From contig JALBUN010000016.1 in assembly GCA_025174535.1 (NCBI GenBank), positions 248,001-312,000 of the forward strand: DNA of 64,000 bases. The letters run 5' to 3'. This DNA is from Cantharellus purpuraceus. Taxonomy: Eukaryota > Basidiomycota > Agaricomycetes > Cantharellales > Hydnaceae. Below are positions 49,266 to 59,900 of this stretch, one piece after another (positions within the stretch are counted from its first letter, which is position 1; each line of letters begins with the position of its first letter). The notes under the pieces were generated by a model. The model was given only the letters and a program-made list of their open reading frames with translations. It ran no database searches and was not told the origin of the DNA. The translations under genes and the position numbers were made by a program.

Positions 49266-52200
49266 GAATGTCTCAAGGTGCACAAAGCTGATCTTAATGC
49301 TCTCAAAATATCTGTCCAAGCTGGCACCGCATTTGCTGCACAGTCCAGACCTCTCTGACCTCTACAACCAAAGATTTTGACATGAAACCCATATATTCCA
49401 CAACCTGACAATAGTTCTTGAAATCACACACCGAGATCTAATCAATATAACATGATGCAATGTAATCACTGTGGAAAATCTGGACACATGGCATCTTGAT
49501 GCTATGCACAGGGTGGTGGACTTGAAGGACAGATGCCTTGGAGGCAGAACCAGGGATTACATGCACATATTCCTCAGTTTCCCACAGGTAGACCTACGCA
49601 GATGACAAATCATCAGCAATATAAACCAGCAGATGGATAAACCTACAATCAATATGCCGGCTCACCTTGCAGGACAGACAAAGGACTTCATCATGGTTGC
49701 CTCAATCACCGGATCACTGGTCGTATCAATCCAATCACCCGTCTCAGCTCCATCAATCCATAATGATGCTTACACATGGCTGGTGGATTCTGCTGCATCT
49801 AGTCACTTATCTGGAAACTTACTGTTATTTTTTGACATGAATAACATCCCACCCATCATGATTCAAACCACCAGTGGGGAATCATTCACTGCAAATTAGA
49901 GCAGATCTATACGTATAAAGATCATATCTGACCCTTTATTCCAACTACCTGACCTTCACATCACACTCACCAATGTCATATACACACCTAAACTACATGC
50001 CAATTTACTATCAGTTGGACGTATGACAAATGCCAATGTCAACATACTATTCAGCAAAAACCAATCTGCATTGTCACACAATGGACAGATCCTGGCACGA
50101 GGACCAAAGATTGACAATCTATTCACATATACTGTGGTATCTCTACCCAAGGATACACCTGAAATTGCATATTATTCCGCTGAACCCGCAGAGATCGTCC
50201 TATGGCACCAGACTAGCTCACACTGGATACTCTACTCTAGAAGCAATGAAGAGGCTTCATATACAACGGATTCACTCCAAATGGCCCTATCACACAATGC
50301 AATAACTGCCCATATGGGAAACAGACTCGCACTCCATTTCAAAAATCTGAAACCACACCATCTAACATCGGTGATATCATTGTTTCTGATATTTGCAGAC
50401 CATTCGAGTTATCTGTCGGTGGATACAAATACTTCATTACCTGGATCAATCTGGCGACGTGTATGGCTAGTATTGAATTTCTCAAGGATAAGGAATCCAA
50501 GACGATTATGGAGTCATTCAAGAGATACATGGCTTGGCTACTACATCAGAAGAAAGCTGATGTCAAGAAGGTCAGAACAGATAATGGAGGGGAATATATT
50601 GGAAAGGACTTTGAAGAGATGTGCCATAAGCTTGGGATTATCCACAAAACAACCTCACCATACACCCCAGAACATAATGGAATCGTGGAACGTTATAATA
50701 GAATGTTACAGGAAGGGGCCTTGACCTTTCGACATGAGGCTGATCTTCCCAGTAAGTTCTGGGTATCTGTGATCCACACCATCAATTTCATCAGAAACCG
50801 TATACTTCACCGTCATCTTGGAATATTCCCTTATGAAGCCTTCTGGGAAAAGAAGCTGAGCATTGACTGGTTACACACATACAGATGTAAATGCTGGGCC
50901 CTCATCCCCAAAGCTGTCAGGAGGAAAGGCGAGTGCAGATTGGTGGAAGGAATATTTGTCAGATACTTTGATGATTCAAAGGCATACAAGGTGTGGATTC
51001 CATGAACTCACACTCTTATCAAAGCAAGAGATGTCATATTTGATGAGTCGAATCACATTGAAAGAATCACCATACATGCTACTGACGACAATGATCTCCC
51101 TAACCTATGGACCACAGATTTACCCATCTCTACAAACACATCTACCCCACCAATCATCCCACATGAATGGACCAATGACCGTGAACTTCCACACCATATT
51201 GGAATCACAGATAGTCCTCTCACAGATATCATGGATACGGATACCAGAGATGAGATAGAAGGAACTGAATCTGACAAAGTTGGTCAATCGGATAAGGTGG
51301 ATGCTACAGTACAGCACGCACCCAAGGATTTCAAATGGGGACCATGGCTTGATCCTGAGAACCAGACATATGGATGTGGAAAACGTCAACATGGTTTTTA
51401 TGCAGCTATTGATGCCATCGCACAGGGCCTCACAGACCTCAAACACATCAAATTGGCACTTGTTGTTCTCGCTGAAGATGAACCAATGAACTATAGGGAG
51501 GCACAAGGATTGGTTAATGCTATTGAATGGCAGGAGAGCATGAATAGGGAAATGGAGACACTGAGAGGCTATCATACCTGGGATCTCATTGAAAAACCAC
51601 CCAATACAAATATCATAGGATGCAAGTGGATATATCACGTCAAACAAGATAACCTAGGACTCGTTAACAGATTCAAGGCCTGACTCATAGCGCAAGGATT
51701 CTCACAAGTTCCAGGACTTGATTTCAATGAGACTTATTCCCCTATGATTTGATTTACTTCCATCTGACTAATCCTCACACTCGCATGTCACTACAACCTT
51801 GAGCTCCATCATGTTGACGTCAAAGGAGCTTATCTCAATGGATCCCTTCAGGATGATGTTTATATGAAACAACCCAAGGGATTCATTGAATCAGGGAAAG
51901 AACATCTGGTCTGCAAATTAAATAAAGGGCTGTATGGACTCAAGCAATCAGGATGTGTCTGGCATCAGACTCTCAGGAAGGAGATGGAGAGATTAGGTTT
52001 TAAATCTGGTGAAGCCAATACCACAATCTTTTTCCACTTTGGAAAAGATGGTTCCATCGAGATTGCAGGGTGGTATGTCAATGACAGACTCTTAGCCACA
52101 AACTCCATGAATCAATGAAGAAGATGATCAAGGATATAGAAGAGATTTTTGATATACAAGACCTCAGGGAACCTGACCGTCTACTTGGGATCAGGATTGT

Positions 52201-53046
52201 TCAAGATAAGGAACTGGGGACTATACATATATCTCAGCCTTCCTTCATCAACACCATGGCATAGTGTTTTGATATAACAACTGGAAGAGCTGTCTCGTCA
52301 CCCATGAATCCATCCTCAGACCTACACACATCCACAAGTATCGATGTGATCATCGATATACCATATGCATCCCTGATTGGTAGTATCAACTACTGCGTGA
52401 TCTCCACTTGACCTGACATCGCTTATGCCACTAACAAATGTGCGCAGTTCACTTCTAATCCCACTCTCTCTCATTGGGAAGTGGCCAAATGCATCGTTTG
52501 TTACCTGTTGAATACGAAGGATTATAGTATCACATATATGCAGGAGGGGAGAGGAGTAGAGGGATATGCTCACAACCTAGTGGGATTTATGGACGTGGAT
52601 TTTGCAGGAGACATAAATGATCAAAAATCTACCATGGGATGGATCTTCACATATAATGGAGCACCCATCTCATGGGCTTCCAAGAAACAGGGGCTTGTGA
52701 TGCACATCAATGGAAGCAGAGCTTGTTGTGGGATCTATTGCATCAGCAGAGGGGATATGGCTTATTAAACTCAGACATGACTTTAAGCACGATTTCAAAC
52801 CCATTCCAGTTTTCACTGACAACCAATTGTTTATTTCTTTTGCAAAGAACGAGGTCAATAATCTGAGGACAAAACATATTGACACTCATTATCATTACAT
52901 GTGCGAACAGGTTGATGCCGGTACTATAAAACTTCATTATATCCCCACCTTCGAAAACCCTGCCAACATACTCACAAAGCCCTTATCACCTCACAAGCAC
53001 ATGAATCTCCTAAATGTTCTAGGGATTCATCATGCTTGAGGGGGTG
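49266..53046 (+). pseudogene. Ty1/copia element, internal region, decayed
   Basis: Domain order is that of copia pol: zinc knuckle CNHCGKSGHMAS-stop-C (near 49462-49503), protease (WLVDSAASSHLSG, with the usual Gly of DSGA changed), pre-integrase (LWHQTSSH), integrase core (VRTDNGGEY; SPYTPEHNGIVERYNRML), reverse transcriptase (DVKGAYLNGSL; KLNKGLYGLKQ; catalytic YVDD now YVND in WYVNDRLLA), RNase H (GFMDVDFAGD; FTDNQLFI) and the terminal block TKPLSPHKHMN ending at a stop at 53039. At least eight in-frame stops, mostly TGA, and several frame shifts are present. The 5' LTR and the start of gag are missing where LTR B2 abuts. A purine tract GAGGGGGTG precedes the 3' LTR. Confidence 0.88.
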
Positions 53047-53474
53047 TGTTGAGAAATGTACTCACCTGCTGATCACTCAACTCAGGCTCCATACCACCAG
53101 ATCATATCAATATACATCTTGAACTTGATATTGCCAGACCATATCTGAACATCTCACGAGATGCAGTCATGTTACTGTCATCCACATGAACATCCATCTG
53201 TATATCCAATCACTGTTTACATTCAGGAGTAGTGAATGAATATGCTAAGCATTTACTTGTGTATATGTAATTCTGACATCATGTTCATGATCCGGATGCC
53301 AAGGTCATTCTCATATGTATAAGTACATGTTCTACCAATACACAGTTCTCCAGTCAAACACAGTTGTACTTTTCTCTCTGACTCACTGCCTTTTATCTCT
53401 AAGATTCCAATTATATATTGGAATTCTATGCTCTTATTCTACTGTCTGCTATCCATCTACTTAATCTTACAACA
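53047..53474 (+). mobile_element. 3' LTR of the Ty1/copia element (428 bp)
   Basis: Starts TGTTGAGAAATG directly after the purine tract and ends CTTACAACA, giving TGTTG...CAACA ends. A promoter-like and polyadenylation-like AT-rich stretch is present around 53400. The 5' partner is not in the window. Confidence 0.75.
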
Positions 53475-53854
53475 AAACTCTGGATACTTGATCCAACTCT
53501 GTACTCCAAACTCTGAAATATTGGACTGATGATCTGAGGGGGCACAATACACAAGTTGAAGCCAAGTCCACTCGATCCAATCAATAGTTATTGCCCCATT
53601 CTGTCTCCGGTTGAACTGGAACAGTAAAGTCCCCTCTCCTTCTTTACTAGCAGCCAAACTCCAGGTACTTCATTGAACCTCTAGTTTCCCAGCCTTTAAC
53701 AGGGATTCAACATGGTTGAGGATAAGACCTCAACATGCCCCTCCTTTTATATGTTCTCCAGACCCCCAGTATAAACTCTGACTATGCCCAACCATCTCAG
53801 CTATTCAGTCTACAGACCTGAGGCCTCAAGGGCTTGGCCTTAATGGAGAGATAC
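53475..53854. repeat. Dispersed repeat, reverse copy of 27340-27545
   Basis: The first 185 bp match 27340-27545 in reverse. The remainder up to TTAATGGAGAGATAC matches the sequence that precedes LTR C at 43489. It appears to be the 3' untranslated end of the element that carries LTR C. Confidence 0.6.
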
Positions 53855-54022
53855 TATTATGACTATATTCATTGATGCCCAGATCTCTGTCCAATCCACC
53901 AGATCCCTGCATGTATGATATCTGTACTCCATTTGGGAATTGTCATGTCACCATTGGTCCATCCGATCATCACCACCATTTCTGCCCATCCATCTCCAAT
54001 TCCATTGATGCATCAGCATCAC
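53855..54022 (+). mobile_element. LTR C3, 168-bp 5' fragment
   Basis: Starts TATTATGACTATATTC (TG changed to TA) and ends at CAGCATCAC, directly abutting LTR A6. The same C-to-A junction, differing by six bases, is seen at 32508/32509. Confidence 0.7.
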
Positions 54023-54593
54023 TGTATGGGAACCACCTTTTCCCTATCAAATCCTATTTATGCAGCACCAATGTGCTATACTTTGCTTTTCCATTCCTAA
54101 ATATCAGCATATATTTGGTGCTTGTACCTGGAATGGACTTATTCAAATATTCTCTATTTTTCCATATTTTTTCAGGAATATTCCATGCAGAACTTGGCCC
54201 AGAATGCTCTTATTCTGCTGTACTACAGTTGTGGACCCATAGGCACCCACAAACCTTCACACAGTCAGCACTCCACCTCTGGACCAGGCATTTGGCCTAA
54301 ATTCAAGCTCAGATGTCTCTGATCAATAAATAATCTGTAACTTGACAACCACAGCCTCTCAGGGCACAATTTTCCATGGAGATCATGACCTGAGATGTGG
54401 CTGTGCAAACCAGTGCAGAAAACAGGGTGGATACCCTTCTTTTTGCCTGATCAGTGCCTAGTTCAGAGGTCAGAGCAGGTGATTGCTGATCAGATCAGGT
54501 GATGGCCTTGGAATATTCTACCCCTTTCCATAACATTCCAGCTGTTTCCTTCTATTATTAGATTGAACATTCCAGAACCATTATTCAGCTCCT
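54023..54593 (+). mobile_element. LTR A6, left part, split by the chromovirus
   Basis: Starts TGTATGGGAACCACC and runs to ATTATTCAGCTCCT, where the Tf1/sushi-like element is inserted. The right part continues at 62971 with CTCCTGATCAGTGTTA. Together they match A2 through the same point (33079-33105). Confidence 0.85.
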
Positions 54594-54939
54594 TGTGAGG
54601 GCAACACTGATGACAAGGCCACAAACAAGATACTCAATAGATGAGAGCCGATAAGAGATAATGCCAGCTGGTACAGCGGATATCCTCAGTCTATACAGCT
54701 GTTTCTGATAAATACATGGGACTTACCTGGTACAGCGGATATCCTCAGAGATCAAGCTGAGGGGATCACACTGCACCAAGGTGAGTCTTTATACTGAATG
54801 ATGGAGATGGATAGGAGAACCAAGATAGGGGAAGTGATAGGGGCAATGAAATAGGGGAGATGCACCCTGACAGGCTGTGCTGATAGGGGCGTCAAGAGAA
54901 AATACTAAAAATAGAATATGACTCATTTGAACCCTGACA
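54594..54939 (-). mobile_element. 3' LTR of the Tf1/sushi-like element
   Basis: Minus-strand sequence starts TGTCAGGGTTCAAATGAG and ends TGCCCTCACA. It is preceded on the minus strand by the purine tract AAGAGGGGGGTGA. It carries a TATA-like box and the AGCTTGATCT start-site motif (54749-54758). Two CpG sites present in the 5' LTR read CpA here. Confidence 0.88.
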
Positions 54940-54957
54940 TCACCCCCCTCTTAATGC
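54940..54957 (-). promoter_or_regulatory. Polypurine tract of the Tf1/sushi-like element
   Basis: Minus strand reads TTAAGAGGGGGGTGA immediately before the 3' LTR start TGTCAGGG, the normal place for plus-strand priming in Ty3/gypsy elements. The same tract in a related fragment is at about 34210-34225. Confidence 0.75.
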
Positions 54958-55028
54958 ATGTCGTCTCGATATGCACTATCATCCTGTCCATCTCAAGAGA
55001 GACACACCCTGAAGCACTCTGCAAGGTC

Positions 55029-56459
55029 TGTATGGGAACTGGTTTTCCCTTAAAAAGATCTTGTTTAAAGTCCCAAAACTGTACAATTCCACTTGATGGC
55101 CTTAAAATATCAGCATATATCTGCTGCTTTCTCTTGATTCAGGGCCATTCAAATATTCTCTATTTTTTCATATTTTTTTTGGGAATTTTCCATGCAGAGA
55201 TGAGTCTACAAACTTATTGTTCTGCTGGGTGAAGTTTTGGGACCCACATGGACCCACAAACCTTCGCAGATGTCAGCAGCCTCAAAGTCAGCTGGAGTCA
55301 CCCGGACAACTGACTCATTTTCAATCACATGACTCATTTCAATCTCCGACTCAATCTGGTCACCACTGCCAGTAAATACTCAATATCTTCCCAACCACTC
55401 CACCTCCTGACTCCATTTTCGGTGGAGAGTTCAATAGAAGCCGTGCCTACCCATAGCTGTGCTAATCAGCCTGGGAAACGAAGTATTGACCGAGTTATTT
55501 GAGTAATGGTGACTCATGCAATGACTCCTGCCATGACTCATGCTATGACTCCTTCCATGACTCATACCATGACTCCTGTGATTACTCATACTATGACTCC
55601 TGCTCTGAGTCACACTATGACTCCATCCATGACTCATGCCATGAGTCAGAGCAAATCCAAGCAGCTCATTGGCTAGGAAACTTCCACCCCCTTCTCACAT
55701 ATTCCACTAGCTTCCAGTAGTTTCCATCTATTAATAGGTAGAAGTTTCCAGTAGTATTAGTCAGCTCCTGTAAATACAATATAAAAGGAGCCCATTCTGC
55801 CTCTGAATAAATAACCATTTTCTACCCCATCATTTGCACATCAGTGTGACTAGAGTGACATACAGTGTCATCCTCTATATCTCAGTAACTGTTGATTGTC
55901 CAGTTCAAGGGTCGCTTACAGTTGTGTAACTGTATTCGATTGCACTCGAAGTAGTGATTGTCCTGCTTTGGGCGTGAGTGTAGTATCTACCTCGTGTGAC
56001 TACGAATCTACAGGGTGAGATTGTCTGTCAATAGTCCTGCCATTAGTGCTCTTTAAGTTACTAGTGTGTACTGCCTTTGCAGAGCATTAGAATCTTGAAC
56101 TCGTGTGAAGCAGTTGCCAGACTACTTCACACATCGCTGTTACCCGCTTCAGAGTGTCACTGGTTGGACGGTCGGATTCATCCACCTACTTCCTCTAGCC
56201 TCTAAGTGCATTCCCCTCTTTTTGGAATATAAGCATCCGTGAACTCTAGACTCTGGAAGTCTTATTCATTCCCTACTGCTAAGAAACGTATTACCTTCCT
56301 GCATATCGTCTGCATTGACCATTACAACGGATTGTAACCAAAGTACAAACGTTAAATTGTTTCTGGAGTTGTGCTGCAGTAGGATTTGATATTCTTCTCA
56401 GCTGTTCATTCACAGAATTGTGGTGATTTAGAGACCATAATTTTGTGGGTTCCAAAACA
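55029..56459 (+). mobile_element. Solo LTR A7 (family A, diverged), TSD AGGTC
   Basis: From TGTATGGGAACTGG to GGGTTCCAAAACA, with AGGTC on both sides (55024-55028, 56460-56464). It shares the 3' two-thirds with A2 but its 5' third is distinct, with a TGACTCA-rich tandem array. It is younger than the chromovirus it interrupts. Confidence 0.88.
55510..55648 (+). repeat. 12-bp tandem array with TGACTCA motifs inside LTR A7
   Basis: About eleven units of the pattern ATGACTC(C/A)TGCC, alternating between a CCT and a CAT form, so the higher-order unit is 24 bp. TGACTCA or its reverse TGAGTCA occurs at 55510, 55534, 55558, 55606, 55630 and 55642; two more lie just upstream at 55311 and 55330. This heptamer is the AP-1/Gcn4 type bZIP site. 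Confidence 0.8.
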
Positions 56460-56972
56460 AGGTCCCTTCTCACTCTCTGCCAAAGTAGAGCCCATGACGA
56501 GTGTTGATGGTGATTCTTCTCTGCCTTGGGGTGAAGTGGGATGGTGAACTCTCTGGGGGATATGGGATCGTCTGTGCTGAAAACTGCTCCAAGTATCATC
56601 TCTCCTCTCTCATAGGTGACTTTACCAGCGAGCCCTTGGAAGGTGTATGGTATGTCATAGTTGCCGATGAATAGAGGGTCCCCAATGTAGTATGTCTGGC
56701 GTCTTGGTGGATTACGATGCCAGAAGGGGAAATGAACTTGTGGAGGTGGAGATGGGAGGTTATAATCCTCTACGGCACGTGCAGTATCCCTTGAGTCAAC
56801 TGACCAAGTGATTGATGGGTAGGAACGGAGTGAGCATAGAGGGGTGGATTCAGACTGGTAAGGCATGGTGGGTTGGGTAGTGAATGACTATGGTTTTACT
56901 GAGGAAGGGGAAGTGGATTCACTAGCTTATATACAGTTAGTGGAACTTCAGCATGGATGAATTTGGTGAGCG

Positions 56973-59900
56973 CTAAGCTTCACTGTGCCTATTCTGCAGC
57001 TCTGAAATGTGTCCAATACCACATGTTGGGTTCCTGCCAGCTGTCCAATCAAAGAGGACCTGTTTGGGAGGTTCTGTGAAGTTCTCAAAGCGTCTGAAGG
57101 GAAGAGCCGCATAGGTGGCTGCCAAAATACGCCTTGGGGCTTCAGGATTCTCCCGATGGAAGTCTGCAATGCGCCTTCTAGCCCCACTGGCATCCTTAGC
57201 TGGGATGCAGTGGTCGTCAGCAGCTCCATAGCCCTTCCAACGCACCAGGTATTCCAGTCTTCCTCGGAAAACTCTGCTGTTGAGGATCTTCTCAACTTCA
57301 TATTCCTGTACTCCATCTCAAATGACTGGAGGTGGTGGAGGAGATGACTGGTGTTCAGGGATGGGATCCTTTTCATAAGGACGGAGTAAGACAACAGAGA
57401 ACACTGGATGAGTGCGACCAAAGATTGGGGGAAGTTGTAGGCCATAGGCATTTCGCGAGACCACCTTATTAATCACATATGGTCCTAACCATTTGTGATC
57501 AAGTTTCTTGGTTGGACGGGTGGTGGTGATATTTTGTGCATTGAGCCAGACCTTGTCACCAAGCTTGTATACTGGGGCTGCTTGCCAATGGGCATCATAG
57601 AATTGTGCTATATCATCTGCTGCCTTTTCCAGGGTGGAGCAAGCCTCAGTGGTGACCATCTCCATACGCTCAGTGAATTCTTCCAGTGCTTCAAGTCATG
57701 TCTCTCGGATTGGCTCTAGCCCAGGCCTTGGGTGTTGGCCTGTATCAAGCATGAAGGGGGTTGATTGCATGGAGGAGTGGATGCGGTTGTTGTATGTGAA
57801 TTCAGCAAGAGGAACCCACTCAATCCAGTCATCCTGGTGCTGATTGACAAAAAGCCTCAAGTATTGTTCAATTTCTTGATTGACCCTTTCTGTCTGACCA
57901 TCAGTTTGTGGATGATATGCTGTGGATGCTGCAACCTTGATCCCCAAAGACGCTTGTTCAGAATCATGTCAGTATACAATATTCTGATGTATAGGAGATA
58001 TACATCAGGATTTCAATGATACATAAAGCCAGGGAGTTACAATTTGGATATCTCAAAAGATTTCGGATGTGTGAAATTTTCATAAATATATATTCTATAT
58101 TTTAATAAACTTTAAAAGATAAGATATTTGGTTGAGATGAACATAATTATTTACATGGATATAATAGGAATGTATGTATTAATATAATTGGTATTATATA
58201 GGGTGTTTAGATATACAAATACCAGGTGGGGATTAAGGATAGTTCAAATTATGTTATAAGTATTGTATAAGAAAGAATCAATGATATTTGGATGTTCTCT
58301 CAAGAGAGTTGCCACCACTAAATCAGGAAAAAAAGAATTATTTTTGAGAATTATGCCAAAATATCACAATATGTTTTAATCTAGTATATTGTGTAAAATT
58401 TGAGAATCACGTTGAAATATGAAAATGAGTTTTAATCTAAGAGTGTTGTGTAAAATTTGAGGAAAATAGGTTGTATATACGTATTTGTTGTATTTCTGAA
58501 CAAGCGTCAAAAGCTTATTGAGCTCACGCATAAATTGGGAGACAAACTGGGTGCCACGGTCACTGATGATCTCCTCAGGAAGGCCGTGGTGTTTCCACAC
58601 ATGGTCTTGGAAAAGTCATGCAACTCCTATGGAGTTGATGTCAGAGGTGGTAGGGATAACATGTGCTTGTTTGGAAAGACAGTCCACAACGACAAGGAGT
58701 GCATCATAGCCATGGCTGATGGGTAGCTCTACAATAAGGTCAACAGATATCACTTGTCACCTCCAATCTGGGACATGATTAGGCAGGAGTTTACCCATAG
58801 GGGGAGCAGGGAAAGTTTTTGTCCAATTGCAGAGGTCACATCCCTTGATGTATTTAGCAATGTATTGTCCAAATCCAGGCCACCAGTAGCTGCGGGATAC
58901 AAGTTCTGTTGTTCTCCAGCGACCAGGGTGACCTGTAATGTGAGTATTGTGGTGTGCCCTTACAATGTCATGGCGCAATTTTGGGTCAAGAGGGACATAT
59001 ACCTTGCCACGATAGAGGATGAGTCCATTCTCCTCGGTCCATTCCTGTCCTTGTAAATTCCGAGAGGGACCAAGTTCCTTAAGAGCCTTTACAACCTTTT
59101 CATCTCTGTTGGTGCAGTTCTGCACACATTCCAGGAATATGTCTCCTTCTCCTGTGATCATTTGAGCTCCTGGCCCTGGATAGGTGGATGTCGCATCGAT
59201 GTGGAATAGCTCAGGGCCAAGAAGAACCTGGTTTTGGTTATCTTCCTCCCCCCACTTATGATCTACATGTCGTGAGAGGGCATCAGGTTTGGCTGAATGT
59301 CGTCCAGGACGGTGAATCAAAGTCAAAACGAGAAAGGTATAGTGACCAGCGAGCTTGTTGACGATTGAGATTCTGAGCTGTACGGAAATATGTGAGGTTT
59401 TGATGGTCGTTAAGGATTTCAATCTTGTATTTGGTCCCTTCCAAGATGTGGCACCATTCTTCTAGTCCACCGATGACTGAGAGCAATTCCTTATCATGGA
59501 TGGTATAGTTGTGCTCTGCATCTGAAAGGCTCTTGGATACAAAACCTACTGGCCTCCATTTCTCATCGTCACAGAGTTGAGATAGAACAGCACCTGTTGC
59601 ATATGCTGAAGCATCTGTCTCTAGTCGAAAATGCTTGGTTTGATCTGGGAGGACAAGGATTGAAGTTGACGTGACAAGCTGCTTGAGTTTATCAAAGGCT
59701 TCTTGTTCTGGGCCATCGGGTATCCAGGACCACTGTGTATCTGCCTTTGTTAACCAATTCAGAGGCTTTGTGATATGTGAGAAGTCCTCAATGAAGCGAC
59801 AATAGAAATTGATGAAACCCAAGAAGGATTTGACTTCTGTCACATTGCGCGGTGTGGGCCAGTCTCTGACTCCAGCCACCTTAACTGGGTCCATAGCTAC

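Larger units (their letters stand above)
54984..56866 (-). pseudogene. Accessory frame downstream of pol, split by solo LTR A7
   Basis: An ATG at 56866 (about 107 bp after the pol end) opens a frame with SITWSVDSRDTARAVEDYN, a Pro-rich stretch (SPPPQVHFPFWHR, RNPPRRQTYYIGDP), PYTFQGL, ERGEMILGAVF, EFTIPLHPKAE and LWQRVRRD. There solo LTR A7 interrupts it. Removing A7 and one copy of its AGGTC duplication continues the frame as LAECFRVCLS and then a stop, about 145 aa in all. A decayed copy at 33941-34200 and the diverged open frame at 40753-41082 share its motifs. No known domain is recognised. Position between pol and the 3' LTR is where some retroelements keep extra genes; its role is unknown. 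Confidence 0.6.
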
